Shown one piece after another: positions 7,603-15,510 of a stretch of DNA of 26,877 nt (positions are counted from its first letter, which is position 1; each line of letters begins with the position of its first letter). Under the pieces are notes generated by a model. It ran no database searches. It saw only the letters and a program-made list of their open reading frames with translations, and was not told where the DNA came from. The position numbers and the translations under genes are program-made. Source of the stretch: Clostridia bacterium (GTDB lineage Bacteria > Bacillota > Clostridia > Christensenellales > CAG-1252); assembly GCA_017615495.1 (NCBI GenBank), contig JAGAAA010000109.1:1-26877 (forward strand), in the 5' to 3' direction.

Positions 7603-7620
7603 TTGTGGAATATTCCACAT
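7603..7620. promoter_or_regulatory. Perfect 16-bp palindrome resembling a Rex operator
   Basis: TGTGGAATATTCCACA (7604-7619) is a perfect palindrome. It lies 13 bp beyond the stop codon of the TauE/SafE pair and about 85 bp upstream of the likely rnf -35. Compared with the published Rex consensus TTGTGAAnnnnTTCACAA, the 18-bp site at 7603-7620 matches 11 of 14 defined positions, with a symmetrical A-to-G / T-to-C change. Rex senses the NADH/NAD+ ratio and controls rnf in a number of clostridia, so the match is plausible in context. The distance from the promoter is larger than usual for a repressor site. Confidence 0.4.
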
Positions 7621-7632
7621 ATACAATATGAG

Positions 7633-8019
7633 TTAGTTTTTGGCGTTTTTCTTGAAAAATCCGAACAAAACGGCAAAAACCGAAATCGAGCCGACGAAGA
7701 TCAAAAATACGCCGAATGCGCGGCGCAACAGACGCTCTGAAACTTTTCCCATCAAAAGAGCGCCTGCGACGAGCCCCAAAACGGCGGGCACGATGACCTG
7801 CCAAACGGCGCGCCATTCCACCGTTCTGTTTTTAGAATGCACGACAAGCGCAACGACGGCAGTCGGCAAAAACACAACGAGATTCACCCATGCGGCAAGT
7901 TTGTACGGTACGCTGAAGAAAAAGGTCAAGATGGGCAAAAGCAGCGTTCCGCCACCGAAGCCCATCCCACCGAGTACGCCGCCCACGATCCCGGCGGAGA
8001 TCAGCCACACCGCATTCAT
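7633..8019 (-). CDS. TauE/SafE (TSUP) family half-permease, second of a pair
   Basis: This 128-residue membrane protein has about four hydrophobic helices and the TSUP repeat signature GGMGFGGGTLLLPIL near its start. The family exports or imports small sulfur or organic anions such as sulfite, sulfoacetate or taurine-derived compounds; the substrate here cannot be read. Full-length members are usually about 250 residues with two such halves. Here the halves are separate genes. The ATG at 8019 overlaps the stop of the upstream half as ATGA and has no Shine-Dalgarno, so translation is probably coupled. The open frame extends upstream to 8166, but that part is Arg-rich shadow sequence inside the first half-gene. 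Confidence 0.82.
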   Translation of the reverse strand: MNAVWLISAGIVGGVLGGMGFGGGTLLLPILTFFFSVPYKLAAWVNLVVFLPTAVVALVVHSKNRTVEWRAVWQVIVPAVLGLVAGALLMGKVSERLLRRAFGVFLIFVGSISVFAVLFGFFKKNAKN

Positions 8020-8450
8020 TTGAGGAATTTGACGCCCGCGTAGATCATCACGCCGTAAAACAGCAAGGATAGCGCCGTCTTGGGCACCTTTTTCAAAAGC
8101 AAAGCGCCCATCGCCCCGCCGAGGACTGCGCCGCAGCCTACGAGCAAACCGAGGCGAACGTCCCACACGCCGCGCATCGTATAGATCGCTGCGGAGACTG
8201 TCGAAAGCGGAAGCATCACGGCGATAGCGCTTGCGTGCGCCCTCTTTTCCTCAATGCCCAACCCATAACGAAGTGCCGGGGCCACGAGCATACCACCCCC
8301 ACCGCCAAAGAGCACGTTTACGCCGCCGGAAAGCGCTCCCAAAACCGTCGCGAGCGCTTTTTTCAAAAAATTTTTCAACGGAATTTTACCCTTCCGCCCC
8401 TCTCGTTTTTCTCTCATTTTCGGACTATTTGCACCCTTCCTTTTACTCAT
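8016..8450 (-). CDS. TauE/SafE (TSUP) family half-permease, first of a pair
   Basis: This is the first half of the split transporter. The core contains NVLFGGGGGMLVAPALRYG, the TSUP glycine motif, and about four helices. From the ATG at 8450 the protein is 144 residues, but this ATG has no ribosome site and adds a Lys/Arg-rich leader of about 24 residues. A TTG at 8378, 10 bp after GGAAGGG, gives a 120-residue protein starting right at the first helix and may be the true start. The two halves match in size and topology, as expected for a heterodimer equal to one full TSUP permease. Confidence 0.78.
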   Translation of the reverse strand: MSKRKGANSPKMREKREGRKGKIPLKNFLKKALATVLGALSGGVNVLFGGGGGMLVAPALRYGLGIEEKRAHASAIAVMLPLSTVSAAIYTMRGVWDVRLGLLVGCGAVLGGAMGALLLKKVPKTALSLLFYGVMIYAGVKFLK

Positions 8451-8488
8451 AGGATGAACGCGCGCGCGAAAAATTAATCAAAAATTAT

Positions 8489-8517
8489 TTGCTTATTTAG
8501 TTGTTATATATTAAAAT
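8489..8517 (+). promoter_or_regulatory. Candidate promoter of the 1428-residue surface protein
   Basis: TTGCTT (8489-8494) and TAAAAT (8512-8517) are 17 bp apart in an AT-rich divergent intergenic region. Transcription would begin near 8524, giving a 5' leader of about 30 nt with GGAG at 8541-8544 before the ATG. The opposite, minus-strand gene at 8450 must share this region. A run of five CG dinucleotides lies at 8459-8468. Confidence 0.5.
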
Positions 8518-8552
8518 GTTTAAGTGAATAAATTTTAAACGGAGATGTTTAA

Positions 8553-11500
8553 ATGAAAAAAGCAACTTTGAAGACCTATTTAATCGTGCTACTTGTGTTA
8601 CTTCTCTCCATCGCTTTGACGCTTACGGCGTTTGCCTGCAGCAAAAAGCCCGGGGAGACTCCGGAAGAAAATGAGTCCACCAGCGATTTCACGTCCCTGG
8701 TGTCAAATGGGGATTTCTCCTCCCACTCAAGCGATTCTTCTTTGCCGTACACTCCTTCCAGCTGGTCGAGCTACACCCCCAGCGGGTATTCCGCGGACAA
8801 TAAGGTCGCGGGCATCGTGGACACCGGCGCGGATTACGATAAGAACCGTTCCAAGTGGGGCGACCTTGCCAACCCCTACGGCGAAGTCACCGACAACAAA
8901 GTCCTCATGATCTACAACAAAGAGGACAACGTGTACGGTTATTACAACACCTTTACCACCACTTCTTCCGCTTACTATTCCGTTTCGATCAAAGTTAAAG
9001 TGGTAAACGTTGCCGCCGAGGAAGGCGCGACGATCCGCATTTACACGGATAACGGCTATGCCGAATTCCAAAAGATCAACGCCACGAGCGAGTTTACCAC
9101 CTACACCTTCTACCTGCAAGCGCCTTCGGCGGATTCCGCCACCGTCACCGTCAGGCTTTCGCTCGGTTACGATGACCACAAAGTCAGCGGTTACGCTTTC
9201 TTCGACGACGTGGTAGCCACCAAGATCAAGGCTTCCGATTACGCCGCCGCGCAGGCGGGCGACACCGTCAAACTCGTCTCCTTCCTTTATCCGGACGGCG
9301 AGTTCAATTACTACAACTTCTCCTCTTCTTCCGACAAATTGCAAACCCCCTCGAGCTGGTCTTGGAACAAGGGTGAAAACGTCGGAGGCAAGTCCGTTCC
9401 GACTTCCGAATTGAAGAGCGGCGTCATCTCCACCGAGGATTCCGTTTGGTCTGCTTGGACCACCGAAGCCCTCACCTACGGCGCAAACCCCGGTCTTCCC
9501 GTCGCTAATAGCGACGACAAGTTCGTGATGGCCATCATCGAGAACAAAACCAGCGCCAACGAGTACAACCCGACCGCAGGTTACTATGCCTCCAAGTCGG
9601 ATATCAAGATCGACCGCGCTTCCCTTTACGAGATCTCCGTTTGGGTCAAAGCCATCGTCGACAGCGACGATTCCATCCAATCTTATGAAAACAAGGGCGC
9701 CCGCGTCGTTTTGAAGGGCTCCGACACCTATGAATCCGCCGTCATCAACACGACGGACAAATTGGGCGTCAACGGCGGCTGGGCAAAAGTTACCTTCTAC
9801 GTACTGGGCAACCAATTCCGCGCTCAAAACTTCAAGATCCAACTCTGGATCGGTAACGACAAGAGCAACGACACTTTGACGCAAGGTAAGGTCTTCTTTG
9901 ATAAGCTCAGCGTGACCGCCGTAAACACCGGCGACAAGACCCGTGATCAGATCGTTACGGAATACGCCGCAAAGGAAGGCAACTTTGAAGTTGACTACGT
10001 CAGTTACACCAAGTTTATCGACCTCAAGACGGAAGATACCAAGTTGCTCGTCAACGACAATTTCACTAACGTCGACGCGACCACCGGCCTTCCCACCACC
10101 CTTGAGTTTTCTCCCGTGGATAACGTCATCGCCGGTAGCAGTGACGTGATCGCAAAGGTCATTTCCAACGAGGACCTCTCTTCCGACACCACCGATTGGA
10201 AGCAAAAGTACGGCATCGACGAGAATCCGCTGTACCCCTATTCCTTCTCTCCCGTTTTGATCGTCAACAACACGATCCCCTGCGCTTACACCGTGCGCAC
10301 GGTTGATCTCTTTGAGATCAAGCAGTCCCTCTCTTACAGGATCTCCGTTTGGATCAAGACCATCGGTTTGGATGACGGCAAGAACATTACGCTCAAACTC
10401 GTGGACGAGGATGACGCCGACGTTGAGTCCTTTAGCGTCAACACCGCAGAGTATGAAAACGCTTTGACCAACGATTACGCGGAATATTCCTTCTACCTGA
10501 CCGGCACGATGCCCGTTTCCACCAATAACACCGAAACTTCCAAGTTTGTCCGCCTCGTGATCTCCAACGGTTCGGGCACGCAATACGATCCCGCTTCTTA
10601 TCAAAAGGGCGCCTTCGTCATTGCAAACATCAACATGGAGCAGATCACTTACACCGAGTACGACTCCAACAGTTCCTCCGGCACCTACACCAAGGCTAAG
10701 GATTACGCGGAAAACAGCGCCACCGTCACCAACGGCAACTTCAACTCCTATGACAGAAAGGAGACCACCTTCGGTGACGACGGCTTCGTCGCTATGACCG
10801 ATAAGGACAATAACGATCATTTGGTCGGCGCCGTTTCCGGCTGGACCAGCAACGTTAACAACAAATACGGCACCACCAAGACGGGTGGCGAATGGTTGCC
10901 CGATTACCCCCTCTCCAGAGCGGATGACAACTCCAACAACCACTTCACCGCCGCAGTGCAAGGCAAAAACATCACCACCATTCAGCTTGTTGGCACCAAT
11001 TACGACAAAACCTTCAACACCGATGCGGAATGGAGCAAGGTTCTTGACGTCAACACCATCACCGGCAAGGTCTCTTGGAAGAGCGGCATCGATCTCGCCA
11101 ACGGCGATTACACCGTCAAGATCAAGGTCGACGAGAAGGAACTCAACAATTTGATCGCCGGTATCATCAACGTCAACGCTCCCGCTGCATACTTTGCGCA
11201 ATTCGGTTTGAATGCGGATCAGATCTATGACAATTGGTCTACGACCAAAGTTCCCTCCACCGAAACCGCCGCAAAAGCAGTCACCTTCGGCGCGCCCAAC
11301 CTGTTGATGATCACCACGCGTGACGGCGCTTCCATCAAGCTTAAGAACACTTACGTGGATGAAAAAGCCACCAACGATATGACCAAGACCGCGGCGATCA
11401 AGAGCCCGTCTATTTCCTTGAGCGGCAACTCTTATTACCTCTTGAAGTGCTACGGAAAGGCTGTCAACGGCGCCATCGGTCAAGTTTACGTCACCACAAC

Positions 11501-12839
11501 GTCCACCGACGCGACGATCTCCTCTTACTCCGTGGTCAACACCAGCGGTTGGGTGGAATACAACTTCCTCGTTGAAACGGGTCTTTCCTCCGTCAGCGCT
11601 CAGTTTGAGATCTACTTCGGCGAGAAAGGCGACGGCGACACTGCTTACAGCGGCACCCTCTTCTTTGACAGTTTCTCTTATACGAGCTTGACGGAAGACG
11701 AGTACACCACCCTTTCCGACCCCGCAAACGGAAACGCCAACACAAAGTTTACCACCATCACCTTTGACAACGCTTCCGCTTCCGAAACGGCGATCGCGCC
11801 TTCCGGCTTCTCCGCTTCGAACAGCAGCAGTTCCAACTCCACCACCCAGGTTTCCGGTATCATCGCAAAGGACAACTACACCTTCACGACGGCAAACGGG
11901 GATAGCAACATCGGTATTTATACCTCCGAGACTACGGAAGAAAACGGTCAGACCGTCACCAAGGACGTGATCGATCCCGATAGCGTGCTCTCCGCAAGCT
12001 ACATCTTCTCTTCCGAGGGTATGGAAGACGGCGCTACCGTTGGTGATTATCTGTTGATGATCAACAACCGCAAAGCCACCTATCAAAGCTACTATATGTC
12101 CAGCTTGTCCCTCGCTTCGGATTCCTATTACAAGTTCTCCGCGTACGTTCGTACCGCCAAGATCGAAAAGGATTCCTTCGCCAAGGTTTACGTTTCCATT
12201 TCGGACGAACCCTTGACCTTTGAAGTCAACACCGAATACGACAAGGACGGCAACGACATCGAAAACAAGTGGCAGAAGTTGACCTTCTACTTCAAGAACG
12301 AAAAGACCTCTTCCGTTTCCGCAAGCCTTTACTTCCAGCTCGGTGAAAACACCGACGAGGGCAAGATGAAGGGTTACCTCTTCGTAGATAACATAAGCTT
12401 GGAGAAGATCACCGAAGACGCGTACACCGCCTTGACCGCAAACAACGAAGTTTATGAGAAGGATGCGAACGATGAGTTCGTGCTTGACGCCAACGGCGAA
12501 AAGATCCTCTCCGCGGCAAGCAAAGAATATCGCTTGAAGAACAAGGTCACCGTTCTCAAAGAGGACGAAACCAAAGACGAAGGTGATGACGACGATGATG
12601 ATGAGGAAAATCCCAAGACTCCGTTGAACACCACTTTGCTTTGGACCTACATCACTTCCATTGCGATCGCGGTCGTTTTGATCGCCGTTATCGTCGCTTG
12701 GCTCATCAGAAAGTACCGCCGTCCCAAGACCGGCGCGCCCGATCAGAAGAAGGCTAAGTACGACAGGACGAACAAGAAGTCCGAAGATGACGACGCGCCC
12801 AAGTCCACCGGCAGCGCGCGTGACGAGTTCAAAGACTGA
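8553..12839 (+). CDS. Large modular surface protein, five beta-sandwich-like modules, C-terminal membrane anchor
   Basis: The 1428-residue protein has an N-terminal export signal (about 1-29) ending in AFAC followed by SKKPGETPEEN, which looks like a lipoprotein linker although the lipobox is not canonical. Five related modules follow (about 45-227, 245-470, 495-705, 720-1055 and 1065-1295). Each has a Y.iSvwvK-like strand, a W.k.tFyl-like strand and a closing G..ffD.v-like strand, as in carbohydrate-binding jelly-roll domains of the CBM4/9 type; a carbohydrate target is inference. Module four carries a long insertion. Most modules end in a (T/S)E/D-x-Y linker. An acidic run (1342-1352), one membrane helix (about 1363-1387) and a Lys/Asp-rich tail of about 40 residues, predicted cytoplasmic, end the protein. 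No LPXTG or catalytic motif is visible. Codon use in the mature part is strongly biased. Confidence 0.85.
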   Translation: MKKATLKTYLIVLLVLLLSIALTLTAFACSKKPGETPEENESTSDFTSLVSNGDFSSHSSDSSLPYTPSSWSSYTPSGYSADNKVAGIVDTGADYDKNRSKWGDLANPYGEVTDNKVLMIYNKEDNVYGYYNTFTTTSSAYYSVSIKVKVVNVAAEEGATIRIYTDNGYAEFQKINATSEFTTYTFYLQAPSADSATVTVRLSLGYDDHKVSGYAFFDDVVATKIKASDYAAAQAGDTVKLVSFLYPDGEFNYYNFSSSSDKLQTPSSWSWNKGENVGGKSVPTSELKSGVISTEDSVWSAWTTEALTYGANPGLPVANSDDKFVMAIIENKTSANEYNPTAGYYASKSDIKIDRASLYEISVWVKAIVDSDDSIQSYENKGARVVLKGSDTYESAVINTTDKLGVNGGWAKVTFYVLGNQFRAQNFKIQLWIGNDKSNDTLTQGKVFFDKLSVTAVNTGDKTRDQIVTEYAAKEGNFEVDYVSYTKFIDLKTEDTKLLVNDNFTNVDATTGLPTTLEFSPVDNVIAGSSDVIAKVISNEDLSSDTTDWKQKYGIDENPLYPYSFSPVLIVNNTIPCAYTVRTVDLFEIKQSLSYRISVWIKTIGLDDGKNITLKLVDEDDADVESFSVNTAEYENALTNDYAEYSFYLTGTMPVSTNNTETSKFVRLVISNGSGTQYDPASYQKGAFVIANINMEQITYTEYDSNSSSGTYTKAKDYAENSATVTNGNFNSYDRKETTFGDDGFVAMTDKDNNDHLVGAVSGWTSNVNNKYGTTKTGGEWLPDYPLSRADDNSNNHFTAAVQGKNITTIQLVGTNYDKTFNTDAEWSKVLDVNTITGKVSWKSGIDLANGDYTVKIKVDEKELNNLIAGIINVNAPAAYFAQFGLNADQIYDNWSTTKVPSTETAAKAVTFGAPNLLMITTRDGASIKLKNTYVDEKATNDMTKTAAIKSPSISLSGNSYYLLKCYGKAVNGAIGQVYVTTTSTDATISSYSVVNTSGWVEYNFLVETGLSSVSAQFEIYFGEKGDGDTAYSGTLFFDSFSYTSLTEDEYTTLSDPANGNANTKFTTITFDNASASETAIAPSGFSASNSSSSNSTTQVSGIIAKDNYTFTTANGDSNIGIYTSETTEENGQTVTKDVIDPDSVLSASYIFSSEGMEDGATVGDYLLMINNRKATYQSYYMSSLSLASDSYYKFSAYVRTAKIEKDSFAKVYVSISDEPLTFEVNTEYDKDGNDIENKWQKLTFYFKNEKTSSVSASLYFQLGENTDEGKMKGYLFVDNISLEKITEDAYTALTANNEVYEKDANDEFVLDANGEKILSAASKEYRLKNKVTVLKEDETKDEGDDDDDDEENPKTPLNTTLLWTYITSIAIAVVLIAVIVAWLIRKYRRPKTGAPDQKKAKYDRTNKKSEDDDAPKSTGSARDEFKD

Positions 12840-12859
12840 TCTCACTTTTAAAACACGAA

Positions 12860-12897
12860 AAGCACATCGACCTTTGTCGGTGTGCTTTTTCTTTGTC
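12860..12897 (+). terminator. Terminator of the surface-protein gene
   Basis: A 12-bp stem (AAGCACATCGAC at 12860-12871 with GTCGGTGTGCTT, one T-G wobble) and a 4-nt loop is followed by a T-rich run to about 12897. It begins about 20 bp after the stop codon. Confidence 0.88.
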
Positions 12898-12912
12898 CCT
12901 GCGAGCTTATAA

Positions 12913-12928
12913 TTTGTCGATCGACAAA
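12913..12928. promoter_or_regulatory. Perfect 16-bp palindrome at the flippase promoter, possible operator
   Basis: TTTGTCGATCGACAAA is perfectly palindromic and lies 32 bp before the flippase start codon. It contains TTGTCG (12914-12919), which with TAGTAT (12937-12942) forms a weak -35/-10 pair with 17-bp spacing. A repressor bound here would cover the -35. The binding protein is unknown. Confidence 0.5.
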
Positions 12929-12959
12929 ATATACTATAGTATTTATCGCGGGAGAGAAT

Positions 12960-14525
12960 ATGAAGACCTTTAAGAAAACCACCCTTTTGATCATGATCTT
13001 TTCCATCGTCACGCGGCTTCTTTCCTTTTTCTTTAAGATCTATTTATCCCGTCGCGTAGGGGCGGAGGTTTTGGGGCTGTTTCAAATGACGGCGTCCGTA
13101 TTCGCTTTGTTTTGCACGATCGCCGGGTCGGGCATCCCCTTGATGCTTTCACGCAAGACGGCGGAACTGACCGCCTTAAAAGGGCACGAAAAGGAGCTGG
13201 ACGGCGTTATGACCGGCGCCGTCATTCTGTCGGTGGGCGTCACACTCTTTTTGATCGCGGGCGCCGTGCTCTTTCGCAACAAACTGACCTTCGTCTTTTC
13301 GGATGGGCGATGCGTAAAACTCTTTTATTTGATCCTGCCCGCCCTGATCAGCACCGTCGTTTATCAGCTTTTGCGCGGATACTTTATGGGCAAGGCGCGT
13401 TACTTCGATTACAGCGCGACGGAACTTTTGGAAGAAGTGGTCAAGATCGTCGCCTGTTTGACCTTTCTTTCCAACGCGTTTATCACCCTTTCGGACAGCG
13501 TGGCGGTCACCGTCGCATTCACCGTCACCGATTACGTCGTGATGATCACCCTGCTGATCGTTTACTTCGTAAAAGGCGGACGCTTCGCTAAGCCCACCGG
13601 AACAAAAGAACTTCTCAAAGCGGGGCTCCCCGTTACGGGGATGCGCATCGTCGCAGGGCTGTTGACCTCCTTTATTGCCATCGCGCTCCCCGCCGCTCTC
13701 GTGCGCACGGGGTCGACCTCGGGCGAAGCCGCCGCAGAATACGGAAGAGCGGTCGGAATGGCGTTTTCCTTGCTGTTTGCGCCCCTCTCTTTGACGGGAG
13801 CCCTGTCCGTCGTGATCTTGCCCGAAGCCGCCGCGCTTGCCGCTACGGGCAAATGGGACGATCTTCGCATCCGCGTCAACGAATCCCTCGTCTTCATCTT
13901 TTTGATCACCGTGTTGTTTTACGCCCTTTTCGTCGTCTTGGGCGAAACCTATGGCGAGCTGCTTTTCAAAGATCCCAAGGCGGGCAGATTCGTCGCAATT
14001 TCCGCGGGGATGGTAGTGCCCGCGGCGCTTTCCGGACTGGTAAACACCACGTTAAATTCACTGGGAGAGGAGAAAAAAGTCTTTTTGATCTTCCTGATCG
14101 CATCCGTCTTTTTGGTCGCGTCCATCCTGTTTTTGCCGCGCCTGATCGGCATTTACGCTCTGTCCGTAGGCGAATGCTCCTTTCATTTGTGCGAATTCGT
14201 TTTGGGAATGGTCGTTTTGTGGAAAAAACGAGGCTACGACGGGCGGATCTTTAAGCCGGCGGCAATCATTATGACTTTTGCCTTTCCGACCGTTCTCGCC
14301 GCGAAACTCGCGTCAATGCTTACGAGCGACTTGGGTATGAGCATCCTTTTTCGCGCGGCGATCCCCACCGCCTTCGGCGTTTTGATTTACGCGGGTTTGA
14401 TCCTCGTTTTCAAACCGATCCCCACCTTAAAAGCCCTCTTTTTCAAGCGCAAAAAGCAAAGAACGGAAACTTCGCTTATTACGCCGCCGCTTCGCCAAGG
14501 GCGACGCAAAAGGGTAAACGTTTGA
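12960..14525 (+). CDS. SpoVB/Wzx-like MOP-superfamily lipid flippase
   Basis: The 521-residue integral membrane protein has the length and 12-14-helix pattern of the polysaccharide transporter / SpoVB / MurJ group in the MOP superfamily. These proteins flip lipid-linked sugars or peptidoglycan precursors to the outer face of the membrane. The N-terminal segment with FKIYLSRRVGAEVLGLFQM (residues about 25-43), followed by GSGIPLMLSRK, is typical of SpoVB-like proteins. The ATG at 12960 is preceded by GGGAGAG; the open frame back to 12882 starts inside the preceding terminator and is rejected. No sporulation or capsule genes adjoin it, so whether it acts in sporulation, cell wall or surface polysaccharide export is open. 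The C-terminal 25 residues are Arg/Lys-rich and cytoplasmic. Confidence 0.88.
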   Translation: MKTFKKTTLLIMIFSIVTRLLSFFFKIYLSRRVGAEVLGLFQMTASVFALFCTIAGSGIPLMLSRKTAELTALKGHEKELDGVMTGAVILSVGVTLFLIAGAVLFRNKLTFVFSDGRCVKLFYLILPALISTVVYQLLRGYFMGKARYFDYSATELLEEVVKIVACLTFLSNAFITLSDSVAVTVAFTVTDYVVMITLLIVYFVKGGRFAKPTGTKELLKAGLPVTGMRIVAGLLTSFIAIALPAALVRTGSTSGEAAAEYGRAVGMAFSLLFAPLSLTGALSVVILPEAAALAATGKWDDLRIRVNESLVFIFLITVLFYALFVVLGETYGELLFKDPKAGRFVAISAGMVVPAALSGLVNTTLNSLGEEKKVFLIFLIASVFLVASILFLPRLIGIYALSVGECSFHLCEFVLGMVVLWKKRGYDGRIFKPAAIIMTFAFPTVLAAKLASMLTSDLGMSILFRAAIPTAFGVLIYAGLILVFKPIPTLKALFFKRKKQRTETSLITPPLRQGRRKRVNV

Positions 14526-14550
14526 CAAAAGCGCGTTACAACGATATAAT
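14522..14550 (+). promoter_or_regulatory. Perfect consensus sigma-70-type promoter of the ABC exporter
   Basis: TTGACA (14522-14527) and TATAAT (14545-14550) are separated by 17 bp, a full match to the housekeeping consensus. The -35 overlaps the stop codon of the flippase gene. Just downstream, at 14559-14573, a perfect 6-bp hairpin (TTGTGC gta GCACAA) would form near the 5' end of the transcript. Confidence 0.88.
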
Positions 14551-14595
14551 ATCAAAAGTTGTGCGTAGCACAAAATACAAAACGCAAGGAAAACT

Positions 14596-15510
14596 ATGGA
14601 ACCCATCATTCAAATCGAACATTTGTACAAATCCTTCGGCGACGTAAAAGCCGTTCAAGATTTGTCCTTCATCGTCAAGCGAGGCGAACTTTTTGCCTTC
14701 TTGGGGGTAAACGGCGCCGGCAAGTCCACGACCATCTCCATGATCTGCGGGCAGTTGCAAAAGGACGCCGGGAGCATTTTGGTCTGCGGCAAGGACGCCG
14801 AAAAGTCCTTTGACATGATCAGCCGAAAGATCGGCGTCGTCTTTCAAAACTCCGCCCTCGACCCAAACCTTTCCGCAAAGGAAAACCTTTTGAGCCGCGC
14901 CGCTTTGTACGGCATTACGGGCAAAGCTTTTAACGAAAGGCTCGCGACGCTTGCCGCGCTTTTGGATTTTTCCGATTTTATGAACCGCCCTCTGAACAAA
15001 CTTTCCGGCGGACAAAAGCGCAGGATCGACATTGCGCGCGCTCTTTTGCACGACCCCGAAATTTTGATTTTGGACGAGCCCACCACCGGCTTAGACCCGC
15101 AAACCAGACGCATGCTTTGGAACGTCATTGAAAACCAACGCAAGGAAAAGGGCTTGACTGTGTTTTTGACCACGCACTATATGGAGGAAGCCGCCGACGC
15201 CGATTATATCATCATCCTTGACAACGGCAAGATCGCGGCAAAAGGCACCCCGCTCGAGCTTAAGAACAAATACGCCGTCGATTACGTCACGCTGTACGGA
15301 CAAGACGAAGCGGCGGTAAAGGCATTGGGACTCCCCTACCGCGTCATCCGCGACGCCGCGCGCATTTCCGTGCCCGACACAGCCAAGGTGACCGACTTAA
15401 TCGTCGCCCACCCCGAACTTTTTACCGATTACGAAGTCACCAAGGGCAAGATCGACGACGTCTTCTTGACCGTCACGGGCAAAGATCTGCCGGGAGGTAG
15501 CGCCGAATGA
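14596..15510 (+). CDS. ABC transporter ATP-binding protein, DrrA/CcmA-like
   Basis: The 304-residue ATPase powers the permease encoded next to it. All motor motifs are intact: Walker A GVNGAGKST (37-45), Q-loop Gln84, signature LSGGQ (136-140), Walker B ILILDEPTTGLD (156-167) and the switch His194. About 80 residues after the nucleotide-binding domain form the C-terminal extension seen in DrrA-type drug and lipid exporters. AAGGA lies about 6 bp before the ATG. The stop overlaps the start of the permease gene as ATGA. Family members export antibiotics, lantibiotics, polysaccharides or sodium; the cargo cannot be told from this sequence. Confidence 0.96.
   Translation: MEPIIQIEHLYKSFGDVKAVQDLSFIVKRGELFAFLGVNGAGKSTTISMICGQLQKDAGSILVCGKDAEKSFDMISRKIGVVFQNSALDPNLSAKENLLSRAALYGITGKAFNERLATLAALLDFSDFMNRPLNKLSGGQKRRIDIARALLHDPEILILDEPTTGLDPQTRRMLWNVIENQRKEKGLTVFLTTHYMEEAADADYIIILDNGKIAAKGTPLELKNKYAVDYVTLYGQDEAAVKALGLPYRVIRDAARISVPDTAKVTDLIVAHPELFTDYEVTKGKIDDVFLTVTGKDLPGGSAE

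Noticed and set aside
8727..12845. A 1372-codon open frame on the minus strand opposite the surface-protein gene
   Set aside because: It is codon-aligned with the real gene and is open only because that gene avoids TTA, CTA and TCA. The sense product has a signal, modules, an anchor, a promoter, a ribosome site and a terminator; the antisense product has none.
12882..12959. Longer N-terminus for the SpoVB-like flippase
   Set aside because: The upstream ATG lies within the preceding terminator and upstream of the promoter and palindrome. The ATG at 12960 has GGGAGAG and gives the family N-terminus.
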